A stretch of 51,640 nucleotides of DNA from Brevundimonas terrae (GTDB lineage Bacteria; Pseudomonadota; Alphaproteobacteria; Caulobacterales; Caulobacteraceae), in the NCBI RefSeq assembly GCF_011761985.1, contig NZ_JAASQT010000009.1, forward strand, positions 1 to 51,640, written 5' to 3'. Shown here one piece after another: positions 16,975 to 25,078 of the stretch (position 1 is the first letter of the stretch; each line of letters opens with the position of its first letter). Below the pieces are notes generated by a model. It saw nothing but the letters and a program-made list of their open reading frames with translations. It was not told the DNA's origin and did not search any database. A program made the position numbers and the translations under genes.

Positions 16975-17350
16975 GGTGCTGTCAGTCTAACGCTTAAGGT
17001 GCTCCACTTTTATAACTGCAAGCCATTGGTATAGAAGGCGATTTTATGAAGTCTCTATCGTTCAAGCGTCACCGGTTTCCACCCGAAGTGATCCGTCATG
17101 CCGTATGGCTGTACTTTCGCTTTAATCTCAGTTTCCGCGATGTCGAGGAACTGATGGCGAAACGTGGAATTGAAATCAGTTACGAAACGATCCGGTGCTG
17201 GACGATCAAGTTCGGGCCAATGATTGCAAGGCATTTGAAAAGCAAAGATCATCACCCATAGGCCGTGGGCTTCTCGATGAAATGGTTTGCAAGATCGGCG
17301 GCCGACGCATGTATCTGTGGCGTGTGGTTGAAGACGAAGGTGAGGTTTCG
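16975..17350 (+). mobile_element. IS6-family remnant C (5' part, transposase truncated)
   Basis: The left terminus GGTGCTGTCAG starts at 16975. The element carries the N-terminal domain of the transposase from 17046 (MKSLSFKRHRFPPEVIRHAV) and runs into a frameshift near 17250, with RRMYLWRVVEDEGEV still readable in the next frame. Homology stops at about 17350 and the right half is missing. It lies between the exporter operon promoter and the SRAP gene. Confidence 0.8.
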
Positions 17351-17408
17351 GAAGCGAACACCGGAAACGTGAAATCGCACAGTGAGATATCTGTGTTATG
17401 CTTTGGGT

Positions 17409-18107
17409 ATGGTCAATCTGTATCGCCAGACATCGGATGCCCAGACGATCATGAAGTTATGCAACGCCACGAGCAATCTGGCGGGCAGGCTGGGGACGGG
17501 TGAAATCGGGCGGGATGGATCCGCTATGATTGTCCTTACAGAAGCGGGATCACGCGTACTGTCTATTGCACAGTGGGGGATGCCGTCCTCTTCCAACGCG
17601 ATGTTTCATGCCGCGTCTCGGCGACTGGACAAACAGCGGGTCACTCACAGGTCATTGAGTTTTGCCGAAATCAGGCGGTGTGAGCCTGATCGTGGCGTTA
17701 TGACTATCCAGAACACCATGGCGCAGAATTGGGAAAAATGGCTGGGGCCCGAGCATCGGTGCCTGGTGCCGTTTACAGCCTTCTGCAAGCCGGTGAGAGA
17801 GACGGGCGGGAAATATATCGATGCCTGGCTACGTCTGGCGAGCGACGGGCAGGAGAAGATCGGGTTTTTCGCCGGTATTCATATGAAGGGGTGGGAAGGT
17901 GTACGTGATCGTAAATCCGGACGGCAGGTACTGAATCTGTTTGCGATCCTAACGACTGACCCAAGTCAATCCGTTCAGGAAGCCCCGAGCGCCATACCCG
18001 CTATTCTGACGACGATGCAAGAATATGAGACTTGGCTGAGCGCACCATGGCCAGCGGCGGCAATGCTGCAAAGAGCAGTGCCGCATTCTATGATCGTGCC
18101 GGTTTAG
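17409..18107 (+). CDS. SRAP (YedK/HMCES-like) protein lacking the catalytic residues
   Basis: The 232-residue protein aligns by eye with SOS response-associated peptidases, which crosslink to abasic sites in single-stranded DNA: MVNLYRQT at the start, QWGMPS, GVMTIQNT, WLGPEHRCLVPFTAFC, NLFAILTT, then IPAILTTMQEYETWL and a C-terminal PHSMIVPV. In the family the second residue is a catalytic Cys, a Glu follows the FxxF/FC segment and a His precedes the P-x-A-M-P loop. Here these are Val2, Lys127 and Ala192. The fold is kept but self-removal of Met1 and thiazolidine formation are not possible. It may bind DNA without crosslinking, or be decaying. The start is just downstream of the IS6 remnant. 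Confidence 0.75.
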   Translation: MVNLYRQTSDAQTIMKLCNATSNLAGRLGTGEIGRDGSAMIVLTEAGSRVLSIAQWGMPSSSNAMFHAASRRLDKQRVTHRSLSFAEIRRCEPDRGVMTIQNTMAQNWEKWLGPEHRCLVPFTAFCKPVRETGGKYIDAWLRLASDGQEKIGFFAGIHMKGWEGVRDRKSGRQVLNLFAILTTDPSQSVQEAPSAIPAILTTMQEYETWLSAPWPAAAMLQRAVPHSMIVPV

Positions 18108-18122
18108 CCGTCCGGGCCACAT

Positions 18123-18332
18123 TCAGGTTTGATGAAAGCTGCCGCCTTCGTTCTCCCAGCGATCCTTGGACGTGTCTTTGTGACCGCACGGCGTGTGGCC
18201 ATCTAGAAACAGCCGAGTTTGCGTGACTTTACGCCATTTCGATATGGCATTCACAATCACGTGCAGCGGTGCGGGTCTGTACAGGATCTGTCTGTTGAAG
18301 GGCTTTAGGAAACGTGTGTCTGGAAGGGGCAT
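18123..18332 (-). CDS. Possible small hypothetical protein, 69 aa
   Basis: A minus-strand frame from ATG 18332 encodes MPLPDTRFLKPFNRQILYRP and continues with basic and polar sequence to HQT. It converges on the SRAP gene with a 15-base gap. Composition looks protein-like, with no signal peptide or membrane segment. No good ribosome binding site precedes the ATG and the frame is open further upstream, so the start and even the reality of the gene are uncertain. Confidence 0.3.
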   Translation of the reverse strand: MPLPDTRFLKPFNRQILYRPAPLHVIVNAISKWRKVTQTRLFLDGHTPCGHKDTSKDRWENEGGSFHQT

Positions 18333-18340
18333 GGTGAATA

Positions 18341-18661
18341 TCACTTGCTTTCCGAGATGTGTCGATTTCGGGCCATTTCCCGCGCGATTGCCTTGCGGTT
18401 GCGATACCGGGCACGTCGATAGATGTAGAGGCCGGCAAGCGTGCCTGAGGTCGTAGAAACGACGCCCGCACCTAAAGCCGCGGTCTGGGGCAAGCTGTAA
18501 AAGAGCGAAGCGATATGGGTGACTAATAGCCCGACGGTTGCGCCGCACAGCCCCGATATGAAGTAGCCCCCGGTAGGGCGTGGCGCATACAGCTCGGCTT
18601 TTGCTTTGGCTGCTTTCAACGCTGCGTGCCGGGGTTCGTTTACAAGTGTGTGTCGTGACAT
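18341..18661 (-). CDS. Small two-helix membrane protein, 106 aa
   Basis: From ATG 18661, with AGGA about 9 bases upstream, the minus strand encodes a basic N-terminal region (about 1-30) and two membrane helices (GGYFISGLCGATVGLLVTHI and AALGAGVVSTTSGTLAGLYI), followed by a strongly basic tail (YRRARYRNRKAIAREMARNR). This predicts a small inner-membrane protein with both ends in the cytoplasm. The family is not recognised. It lies among stress-type small genes. Confidence 0.6.
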   Translation of the reverse strand: MSRHTLVNEPRHAALKAAKAKAELYAPRPTGGYFISGLCGATVGLLVTHIASLFYSLPQTAALGAGVVSTTSGTLAGLYIYRRARYRNRKAIAREMARNRHISESK

Positions 18662-18774
18662 AGCGATTTTTCCTGAAAGGGATCATCAAAGGCACGGCAC
18701 ACACGCGGTAAAGGCGACTTACAGGGTCAGTCCTGCGGAGGGCTGGGACCTTCCCTATTCGTCACCCAACGCTG

Positions 18775-18945
18775 TTAAGCGCGTGTAGCGGAATCCTCGT
18801 GAGGATCCTTGCCCTTTTGCGCCGTAGTCGCATTACGGTCGTCAGACTTCGGCGTTACGAGGACGTCAGGCTGTTTGCCTTCGTTTTCGCTCTTGGCCGA
18901 CTTGATGTTCTGATTTTGGTTTTGATTTTGCGGGTTGTTGGTCAT
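18775..18945 (-). CDS. Small hydrophilic, disordered protein, 56 aa
   Basis: ATG 18945 has a strong AAGGAG site 7 bases upstream. The product begins MTNNPQNQNQNQN, an Asn-Gln run, and continues with Lys, Asp, Ser and Thr to HEDSATRA. It has no hydrophobic core and should be unstructured. Such short hydrophilic proteins often appear with CsbD-type genes in general-stress regulons, and the CsbD gene here lies 284 bases away on the other strand. Function is not known. Confidence 0.55.
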   Translation of the reverse strand: MTNNPQNQNQNQNIKSAKSENEGKQPDVLVTPKSDDRNATTAQKGKDPHEDSATRA

Positions 18946-19228
18946 TTTCGTTCTCCTTTTGATCAAACTGAAATGGGTATGATTTTTACAATTTCAAGGA
19001 GTGATTGGATAATTGGTAAAATATAAATTCTCAATAATTTTATTTATTGAAATATTTTACTACATTTTTGAGCGCGATAAGAAATTCATGAGCTTGGTTG
19101 TGAGTCATGACCTGAAGCCGGTTTCAGATTGTCGTCAAGCGGTTGGGTGGCTTTGTGATCGCTCCAAACGGGAACACAGACCTGCACAAGCCGTTTACAA
19201 TTTGGCTGGGCGGGTACTAGGGAGAACC

Positions 19229-19438
19229 ATGATGGCCGACTGGAAAAACCGTGTCGAAGGCAACTGGAACCAACTTTCCGGCAAGGTGAAAGAGCAGTGG
19301 GCTAAACTCACTGACGACGATCTGGCCCAGATCAAGGGCAATCGCCAGCAGCTGGAAGGACGTATTCAGGAACTGTACGCAACCGACCAGGAGACTGCGA
19401 AACGTCAGGTGGATGATTGGTACAAAAACCAGTCCTGA
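19229..19438 (+). CDS. CsbD-family stress protein
   Basis: The 69-residue protein has the CsbD signature: an N-terminal DWKNRVEGNWNQLSGKVKEQW, then a linker and a second helical repeat GRIQELYATDQETAKRQVDDW. CsbD proteins are small, highly charged and induced in stationary phase or general stress; their molecular role is not known. GGGAG lies 5-8 bases before the paired ATG codons at 19229 and 19232. A perfect terminator follows 10 bases after the stop, so it is a single-gene transcript. The AT-rich stretch 18960-19080 upstream probably carries its promoter. Confidence 0.9.
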   Translation: MMADWKNRVEGNWNQLSGKVKEQWAKLTDDDLAQIKGNRQQLEGRIQELYATDQETAKRQVDDWYKNQS

Positions 19439-19448
19439 CACCATGAAG

Positions 19449-19476
19449 AGGCCCGCTCCAATGAGCGGGCCTTTTT
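19449..19476 (+). terminator. Intrinsic terminator of the csbD-like gene
   Basis: AGGCCCGCTC (19449-19458) pairs perfectly with GAGCGGGCCT (19463-19472) across a CAAT loop, followed by TTTT. It lies between the csbD-like gene and the convergent oxidoreductase gene. Confidence 0.92.
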
Positions 19477-19489
19477 GGTGCGTGTCAGA

Positions 19490-20758
19490 TCAAAGGTACA
19501 GATCGCTGTCTTTATCGTTTGATCCACTAAAAGCGGCTGTGATGATCTGACTGGCGATGACCGAATAGGTAATGCCGTTGCCACCCAGACCAGCCACCAC
19601 CCAGACATTATTCATGTCTTTGGCCGGAGCGATAAATGGCAAGCCTGTAGTGCTGCTGCCGAATGCGCCCGCCCATTTATATTGGGGCTCAAGCGAGATA
19701 TCGGGAACAAGCTGTTCCAGCTTCTTTTTCAGGATTGCCGCCTTGGTGTCGAGAAGCCGGCTGATGGTATGGCGTTCTGGATCTTCTTCATCCTCGCCTC
19801 CCAGAATGATCCGGCCGTCAGGTGTAGAGCGAAAATAGAGGTAGGGATCGGAAGCTTCCCAAACCATCATGGACTTTAGCCAGTCGGGCATTATGGCCGA
19901 TCGATCCGATGCAATGGCCCAGGTCGAAAGGATATCCGCTTTAGGTATGCGGACCATTTCGGGCAGTTCGTAGCCGGTGCAAAACACAACCTTTCTGGCC
20001 CGTACCACCACGCCATGCGCGAGTTTCAAGCTTACACCTTCGGGGTCAGCCAGAACGTCAAGAACCTCTGCTGGCGAGATAACCCTTGTGCCCAGATCGA
20101 TGGAGCGGCGCAGTAGAGCAGCTGCGAGCTGGCCAGGATTAGCGGATGCCGAGCCCTGACTGAGGATTGCACCGGTGCGATCTATTCCAAATCGCTCACG
20201 GAGGTCGGAGGCCGAGAGGTACTGGCTGGGAAGGCCCAGATCGGTTCTTGCCTCAACCTCTGTCGCCAAGGCACGCGAACCATATTGATCGCCCGCGAGA
20301 TATAGCGTTGCGCGTTCCTCGAATGCGCAACGGATATGCTCGGATCTGACGAGTTCGGTCAGGTCTTCGAGCGCACGATAGCAACGCCTGTACGCCCGGG
20401 ACGCCTTCTCAAGCCCTATCTTCTTGGTCAACTCGACAAGAGGAAGGTCGATTTCCCATTGCAGCATCGCCGTGGAAGCCAGCGTGGAACCTTGAAGAGG
20501 TGGGCGTCGGTCTAGGACAAGGATTTGGGGCGATCTTCTGAAAGCCTCTTTCAGATTGTCAGCGGAGGATGCGAGGGCGTGAGCCATAAAGGCTCCGGTC
20601 ACGCCGGCACCTATTATCGCAATATCAACCGCCGTGCTGGTTGATAGGGCCTTAGTTGCTACGCCCAGAGCGTTTGAATCCGCCCACAGCGGATGTCCCG
20701 TTCGGAGATCACGTTCGGCTGTTGCAGAAGGCGAGGGGGGAGAAGTTTCTTGCTCCAT
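19490..20758 (-). CDS. FAD-dependent oxidoreductase (DAO family)
   Basis: The 422-residue protein has an N-terminal FAD dinucleotide motif (VDIAIIGAGVTGAFMAHAL near residue 44), a substrate domain with a long insertion, and the C-terminal second FAD-contact region GLPFIAPAKDMNNVWVVAG followed by GGNGITYS, typical of D-amino-acid/glycine oxidase-like flavoproteins such as YurR or the PuuB group. It probably oxidises an amine or amino acid, but the substrate is not evident. The first 40 residues form a polar extension. It is translated 3 bases after a 34-codon ORF (20762-20866) and is preceded by a palindromic operator, so it belongs to a small regulated unit. Confidence 0.82.
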   Translation of the reverse strand: MEQETSPPSPSATAERDLRTGHPLWADSNALGVATKALSTSTAVDIAIIGAGVTGAFMAHALASSADNLKEAFRRSPQILVLDRRPPLQGSTLASTAMLQWEIDLPLVELTKKIGLEKASRAYRRCYRALEDLTELVRSEHIRCAFEERATLYLAGDQYGSRALATEVEARTDLGLPSQYLSASDLRERFGIDRTGAILSQGSASANPGQLAAALLRRSIDLGTRVISPAEVLDVLADPEGVSLKLAHGVVVRARKVVFCTGYELPEMVRIPKADILSTWAIASDRSAIMPDWLKSMMVWEASDPYLYFRSTPDGRIILGGEDEEDPERHTISRLLDTKAAILKKKLEQLVPDISLEPQYKWAGAFGSSTTGLPFIAPAKDMNNVWVVAGLGGNGITYSVIASQIITAAFSGSNDKDSDLYL

Positions 20759-20761
20759 GCG

Positions 20762-20866
20762 TTAGGCCTTCAGCTTTGAGCCGGAGTGAAGAGTTAGATC
20801 GAGAGCAAGGCTTTGCCCCATGGCGATACCTTCAGCCCTAGCCTGTTGAAGAGCATACTTGGGCAT
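20762..20866 (-). CDS. 34-aa small protein or leader peptide ahead of the oxidoreductase
   Basis: On the minus strand ATG 20866, with GGAG 6 bases upstream, opens a 34-codon frame encoding MPKYALQQARAEGIAMGQSL and ending SKLKA. It stops 3 bases before the oxidoreductase ATG, so its ribosome binding site is the best in the unit and the two are probably translationally coupled. The peptide is predicted helical and has no export signal. It could be a small partner protein or a leader whose only role is coupling. Confidence 0.5.
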   Translation of the reverse strand: MPKYALQQARAEGIAMGQSLALDLTLHSGSKLKA

Positions 20867-20883
20867 ATTGATCTCCACGCATA

Positions 20884-20899
20884 GGTATCAGGTGATACC
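20884..20899 (-). promoter_or_regulatory. Palindromic operator upstream of the oxidoreductase unit
   Basis: GGTATCAGGTGATACC is a perfect inverted repeat with 7-base arms and a 2-base centre, placed 17 bases before the start of the 34-codon ORF. This form and position fit a repressor site. No regulator gene is adjacent, so the protein that binds it is unknown. Confidence 0.6.
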
Positions 20900-21025
20900 A
20901 GACAAGTGCGGCCTCGACGTTAGAGACCGAGAGTTGTCACCTATCCATTGCCTTAAACCCCACTAGCCACGAGTACGTTCCTTCCACGGCCCGAATGCAG
21001 CGGCGGGGAGGGGCAAGGTGCGTGA

Positions 21026-21854
21026 GTGCTGTCAGTCTAACGCTAAAGGTGCTCCACTTTGATGGCTTCAAGTTATTGGTGGAGTAGGCGTTTTTATGAA
21101 GCCCTTATCGTTTAAGCGTCACCGGTTTCCAGCCGAAGTGATCCGCCATGCCGTGTGGTTGCACTTTCGCTTTAATCTCAGCTTTCGCGATGTCGAGGAA
21201 CTGATGGCGCAACGCGGAATCGATGTCAGTTACGAAACGATCAGACGCGGGGCGATCAAACTCGGGCCTTTGATCGCTAGGCGTTTAAAGAAGCGAAGAT
21301 TGCCACCCACAGGCCGCTGACATTTGGATGAAATGGTTTGCAAGATCGGCGGCCGACGTATGTATCTGTGGCGCGCTGTCGATGATGAAGGCGAGATTTT
21401 AGACGTAATCGTTCAGCGTCGACGAGATACAGAGGCGGCTTTGAAACTGCTCAGACGGCTTTTGTGCAACCAGCCCGTCGAGCCCGAAAGCATCACGACG
21501 GACGGGCTTGCTTCGTACGGGGCTGCGCTCGATCAGTTGGAACTGAGGCATCTTCATCGTCCAGATCCACTGCGAGACAATAACCGCGTTGAGAATTCTC
21601 ATCTGCCCATTCGACGACGTGAACGTCAGCAGCAGAGGTTCAAATCCCAAGCCTCAGCCCAGCGATTTCTCACAACTCATGCAGCGATCTACAACACCTT
21701 CAACCTCCAGCGCCATCTGATCAGCAGAACCACACTTCGTCGCTTTCGTGGCGATGCGGATGCTGCTTGGGCGGCGGCTGTCACCTGAAAATTGTCAGGG
21801 TAGGGGCTTTTGAAATGCGCTCAGTTAACCTGACGCTTTCATCCTGACAGCACC
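21026..21854 (+). mobile_element. IS6-family copy D, full length but transposase interrupted
   Basis: The left terminus GTGCTGTCAG starts at 21026 and the right terminus CTGACAGCACC ends at 21854. The 3' non-coding tail carries a short extra segment between two CCTGAC steps compared with the intact copy. No 8-base target duplication is evident. It is in the same orientation as all other copies. Confidence 0.85.
21096..21788 (+). pseudogene. IS6-family transposase with in-frame stop
   Basis: The frame is collinear with the intact 230-residue transposase from MKPLSFKRHRFPAEVIRHAV to the end (DADAAWAAAVT). A TGA at 21318-21320 replaces the Trp codon before HLDEM, splitting the helix-turn-helix part from the DDE part. 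The same codon is TGA in copy B. Two substitutions in the recognition region (RRGAIKLG) are further signs of decay. Confidence 0.85.
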
Positions 21855-22231
21855 CTGTCGGAGCCTTTAGCTAGATAACCTGATTGGGGCCTGGTCCAAC
21901 GGACTCCATCAGGGCTAGCGGCCATCGACGCCGGGCCAACAGGCCGGACAGGTGACCGCACCACCCAGATCGTCACTTCAAACCAGACTCACCCTTGCAG
22001 TGTAGGAGGGCGTCCGCAGGTGATAGCGCCGACTCCATTGATTTCTGATGCTTTGATTTTTTTTACGAGATTATTACTTAGTTATGTTCGAATTTTGTTT
22101 GAAATTCCTAGAATATTTCTAACGAATGTTAGTGCGGCGCGTTATAAAAATAAATATTTAGGCTAGATGTGATTTGAAGTCTCATTTAGAAGCGCTAAGA
22201 GCGGTCGAGGGGGCGTGTCGGGAGGCAAGGT
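21855..22231. other. Gene-free stretch: IS-derived flank and AT-rich promoter region
   Basis: No convincing reading frame is present. A 39-base segment (21989-22027) beginning TCACCCTTGCAGTG is about 80 percent identical to 34573-34610, which also lies just after an IS6 remnant, so it may be the end of another mobile element. From about 22055 the sequence turns AT-rich (TTTTTTTTACGAG, TTATAAAAATAAATA), unlike the flanking GC-rich DNA, and probably holds the promoter of the TonB-receptor cluster. GGAGGCAAGGT precedes the ATG at 22232. Confidence 0.5.
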
Positions 22232-24406
22232 ATGGCGTGGTTGTTGCTATTCGCTGCCTACGCCATTGAGCCCGGCAGCGCGTCGATTGAGCCACTCCAG
22301 GAAGTGTCGTTAGGGCGAGCCGTAGCACAAAATCTTGATGTGGTTGTTCAGGTGGACGACGTTGAAGTGTTCGCCCGAAGGGGGAGCGCCCTCATCGCGC
22401 CAGAAATCGAACTGGATGGCGCGGATATCGACGCTCTGCATGTGTGGAGCATCGAGGAAGTTCTGCAGAGAATGAAAGAGACGCATAGGCTTGGCGAACA
22501 GCCTATTGTCCTTATCAACGGTCAACCGACACCTAACACCTCTGCTTATACTGGGTTCCCGCCTGACGCGCTGGCTCGCGTGGAGGTTTTGCCCGTAGAA
22601 GCCTCTGGAGTTTACGGCGCGGCTTCGGGGCAGCGGGTTATCAACTTGGTGCTGCAGACTCGCTTCTCCAGCTACGATGCACGACTTGTTGGGGCGCGGC
22701 CGATCCAAGGCGGGACATCTTCGACGTCGGGGGATTTGCGTCGTTCCTCTATCGTCGGTCCTGCTACGCAGCAAATAGGGCTACGCCTTTCGCGCGATAC
22801 GGCGCTGAGGGCTGGAGAACGTCACGGCTACCTTACAGGTGACTTGGCGGGCGAAGCTGACGTGACAGTGCGGCCTCATTCAGACACGGCGTCTGCTAAC
22901 TTCAGCGTGACGCGAGCTGTCGGCGGTTGGACGGGTAGCTTGACGATGAACGCGCAGTTACAAGATAGCCACGGAAGAGTTCGATATGATGGAGATGTGG
23001 TCGAGACGCATCGCTCGTCCGACTCGTTGACGACTTCTGCAGGATTCAGCGGTCAAGTTGCGGGGTGGTTTTTACAAGCCAATCTTAATGGAAGCGCTGC
23101 TGTGAATCAGGAAAGTGGCCTTCAGGACCTAAAAAGTGAAATCCAGTCTGCCACTCTTTCCGGGGGCATGCGGCGTACGGTTTTTGAGCTTCCTGCGGGC
23201 CCTCTGACTGCGAATCTGAATACCAACTTGACCATGAGCCGCACATTCATAGATCGAAATGAGTATGAGTTTAGCAGAGGTTTCAGCTCGCAGGATTTGC
23301 AAAGTACTTTTGCGATCCCTCTTTCGAAAAAGGGGGAGCCTGCACTGCTAGGTGGTGTGATAGGAGACCTTGCTGCGACTCTCGGCGCGGGCATGCGCCA
23401 AAACGACGGCGCGCGGGGCGAAGAGCTTCGTCTCGGATTGTCGTGGTCGCCGTACCGCCAAGTGCGTCTGAATGGTGAGTGGGCATCTTCAAACGAGAGT
23501 GTGCCGGGCGCACTGAAGACTGAGCCCGAATATTACGGCTCGCCTACGGTGGTCTATGATTTCCGCGCCGCCGAAATGGTGGAAATCTTGCCTCTTCGAG
23601 GGGGGAATCCGGGCCTCCGTCCTCCTCAATCTGATCGGTTTTCCTTGACCAGTTCGTTGGGGCCGTTCACGTCCTGGGCTGTTTTTGGTAATTTGATCTA
23701 CGTGCGCGCAGAGTCTTCGGATGGCATAGGGGGGCTTCCGGGCCTGTCGGAGGATATTGAGGCGGCATTCCCGGATAGGATACGTCGCGATTCCAACGGA
23801 CGGCTAATTAGCATTGACTATCGTCCACTGAATCTCAGCTCGTCCAAGTCCGAGAGCGTAAACACCAGCCTTAACTTCAACCTCCCACGCCCTGTAGGCG
23901 TTAGTGGGCAGGATTCAACCGTATTGCGGGTTGCACTCAACCATAGCTTCCACCTTTCCAATATCGTTCGACTCCGTGCTGGTTTGCCGGAGCTGGACCG
24001 CCTTGAGGGTGACGGTGGTGGTCTTTCGCGGCAGAGTGCCCAATTGATGATCGACGCAAGGCGAGGGCGGTGGGGCATGAATGCATCCATCCAATGGCAA
24101 GACGAGTATCGGACCCGTCAAGTCAGTGGTCGGGATGGGTTGGGCGATTTGCTTATCGCTCCTTTCACGACAATCGACTTGAAGTTTAGTCTTCAGCTAG
24201 CATCAAGTGGTCCTCGTGGAGATGAGAGTGGCATCTCACAACGCCGAGGCGGCGGCCGACTGCAGATCAATTTCGACATAGTAAATCTGTTTGATAATCG
24301 GCGTACGGCCTATTTAGGTGATGGAACGGCGGCTCCAGGATACGGGCGTGATGTACAGGACCCCCTCGGGCGAACTGTCCGGTTGACGCTACAGCGCCGC
24401 TTCTAG
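22232..24406 (+). CDS. TonB-dependent receptor-like outer-membrane protein (short-plug type)
   Basis: The 724-residue protein has a short signal peptide (MAWLLLFAAYA), an N-terminal plug domain with PIVLINGQPTPNTSAYTGFP, ALARVEVLPVEASGVYGAAS and GQRVINLVLQTRF, and a long barrel of alternating strands ending in LTLQRRF. The plug pattern is that of a group of TonB receptors in Caulobacterales and sphingomonads with a reduced plug. No STN signalling domain is present, so it probably imports or binds a ligand rather than signalling. It is followed by the sigma factor, FecR and a second receptor with an STN domain, which suggests joint regulation. The ligand is unknown. Confidence 0.78.
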   Translation: MAWLLLFAAYAIEPGSASIEPLQEVSLGRAVAQNLDVVVQVDDVEVFARRGSALIAPEIELDGADIDALHVWSIEEVLQRMKETHRLGEQPIVLINGQPTPNTSAYTGFPPDALARVEVLPVEASGVYGAASGQRVINLVLQTRFSSYDARLVGARPIQGGTSSTSGDLRRSSIVGPATQQIGLRLSRDTALRAGERHGYLTGDLAGEADVTVRPHSDTASANFSVTRAVGGWTGSLTMNAQLQDSHGRVRYDGDVVETHRSSDSLTTSAGFSGQVAGWFLQANLNGSAAVNQESGLQDLKSEIQSATLSGGMRRTVFELPAGPLTANLNTNLTMSRTFIDRNEYEFSRGFSSQDLQSTFAIPLSKKGEPALLGGVIGDLAATLGAGMRQNDGARGEELRLGLSWSPYRQVRLNGEWASSNESVPGALKTEPEYYGSPTVVYDFRAAEMVEILPLRGGNPGLRPPQSDRFSLTSSLGPFTSWAVFGNLIYVRAESSDGIGGLPGLSEDIEAAFPDRIRRDSNGRLISIDYRPLNLSSSKSESVNTSLNFNLPRPVGVSGQDSTVLRVALNHSFHLSNIVRLRAGLPELDRLEGDGGGLSRQSAQLMIDARRGRWGMNASIQWQDEYRTRQVSGRDGLGDLLIAPFTTIDLKFSLQLASSGPRGDESGISQRRGGGRLQINFDIVNLFDNRRTAYLGDGTAAPGYGRDVQDPLGRTVRLTLQRRF

Positions 24407-24485
24407 ATCGCGCTTGGGTTGACGCGGCCTTGACGTTGGGACCAGAGTAGAGGCTTAGAGAGAACGGCGGTTGGGGAGGGTTGTG

Positions 24486-25010
24486 ATGAAGCCACCTTTA
24501 CGTGTGCTGACTCATGAGGATTTGGAAGTAGCGTTTCGATCAAGCGCTCGGGGCTTACGCGCTATCACTAGTCGTGTTGAAGAAGATGAGGCAGACCTAG
24601 CCCAGGACGCCTGCCTCAAGCTTGTCGAAACTGCAAACCGTGAACCCATCGCAGCGCCTACCCATTTATTATATCGTCTGGCGAGAAACTTGGTGATCGA
24701 TCGCCTGCGTTCACGCGCTCTGACCACTCGGTTGTTTCGAGCTGAAGCAATAGATGAGCAGCATACCTGTCTTGCGGCAGATCCTGAGCGCGCATTGCTA
24801 GTGAATGAACGCCTTCGGCGCGCATTGATGGTGATTGAAGATATGCCGAGCCGCCGTCGTGAGGCATTTTTGATGCACCGCATCGATGGATTTACCTATC
24901 TCGAGATCGCTCGAGAGATGGGTGTGAGCATCAAGGCGGTTGAGAAACATATCTCGGCGGCTATGCTTGAACTGATAAGAAAAATGCCGAATGATGAGTT
25001 CGAGAAGTAG
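24486..25010 (+). CDS. ECF RNA polymerase sigma factor (FecI-like)
   Basis: A 174-residue sigma factor with region 2 (ADLAQDACLKLVETANREP, then YRLARNLVIDRLRS for -10 recognition) and region 4 (MPSRRREAFLMHRIDGFTYL, EIAREMGVSIKAVEKHISAA as the helix-turn-helix for -35). It lacks regions 1 and 3, as ECF sigmas do. The ATG at 24486 is chosen because GGGGAGGG lies 5 bases upstream. The FecR gene follows 68 bases later and the STN receptor after that, so this is a cell-surface signalling unit of the Fec kind: ligand binding at the receptor, then FecR, then sigma. Confidence 0.88.
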   Translation: MKPPLRVLTHEDLEVAFRSSARGLRAITSRVEEDEADLAQDACLKLVETANREPIAAPTHLLYRLARNLVIDRLRSRALTTRLFRAEAIDEQHTCLAADPERALLVNERLRRALMVIEDMPSRRREAFLMHRIDGFTYLEIAREMGVSIKAVEKHISAAMLELIRKMPNDEFEK

Positions 25011-25078
25011 GGAATAGTGCTGTTCGTTCGTCTATTAAGGGTAAACTTGGGCTTCCCCAGCCAACAACGCACTGGCTC

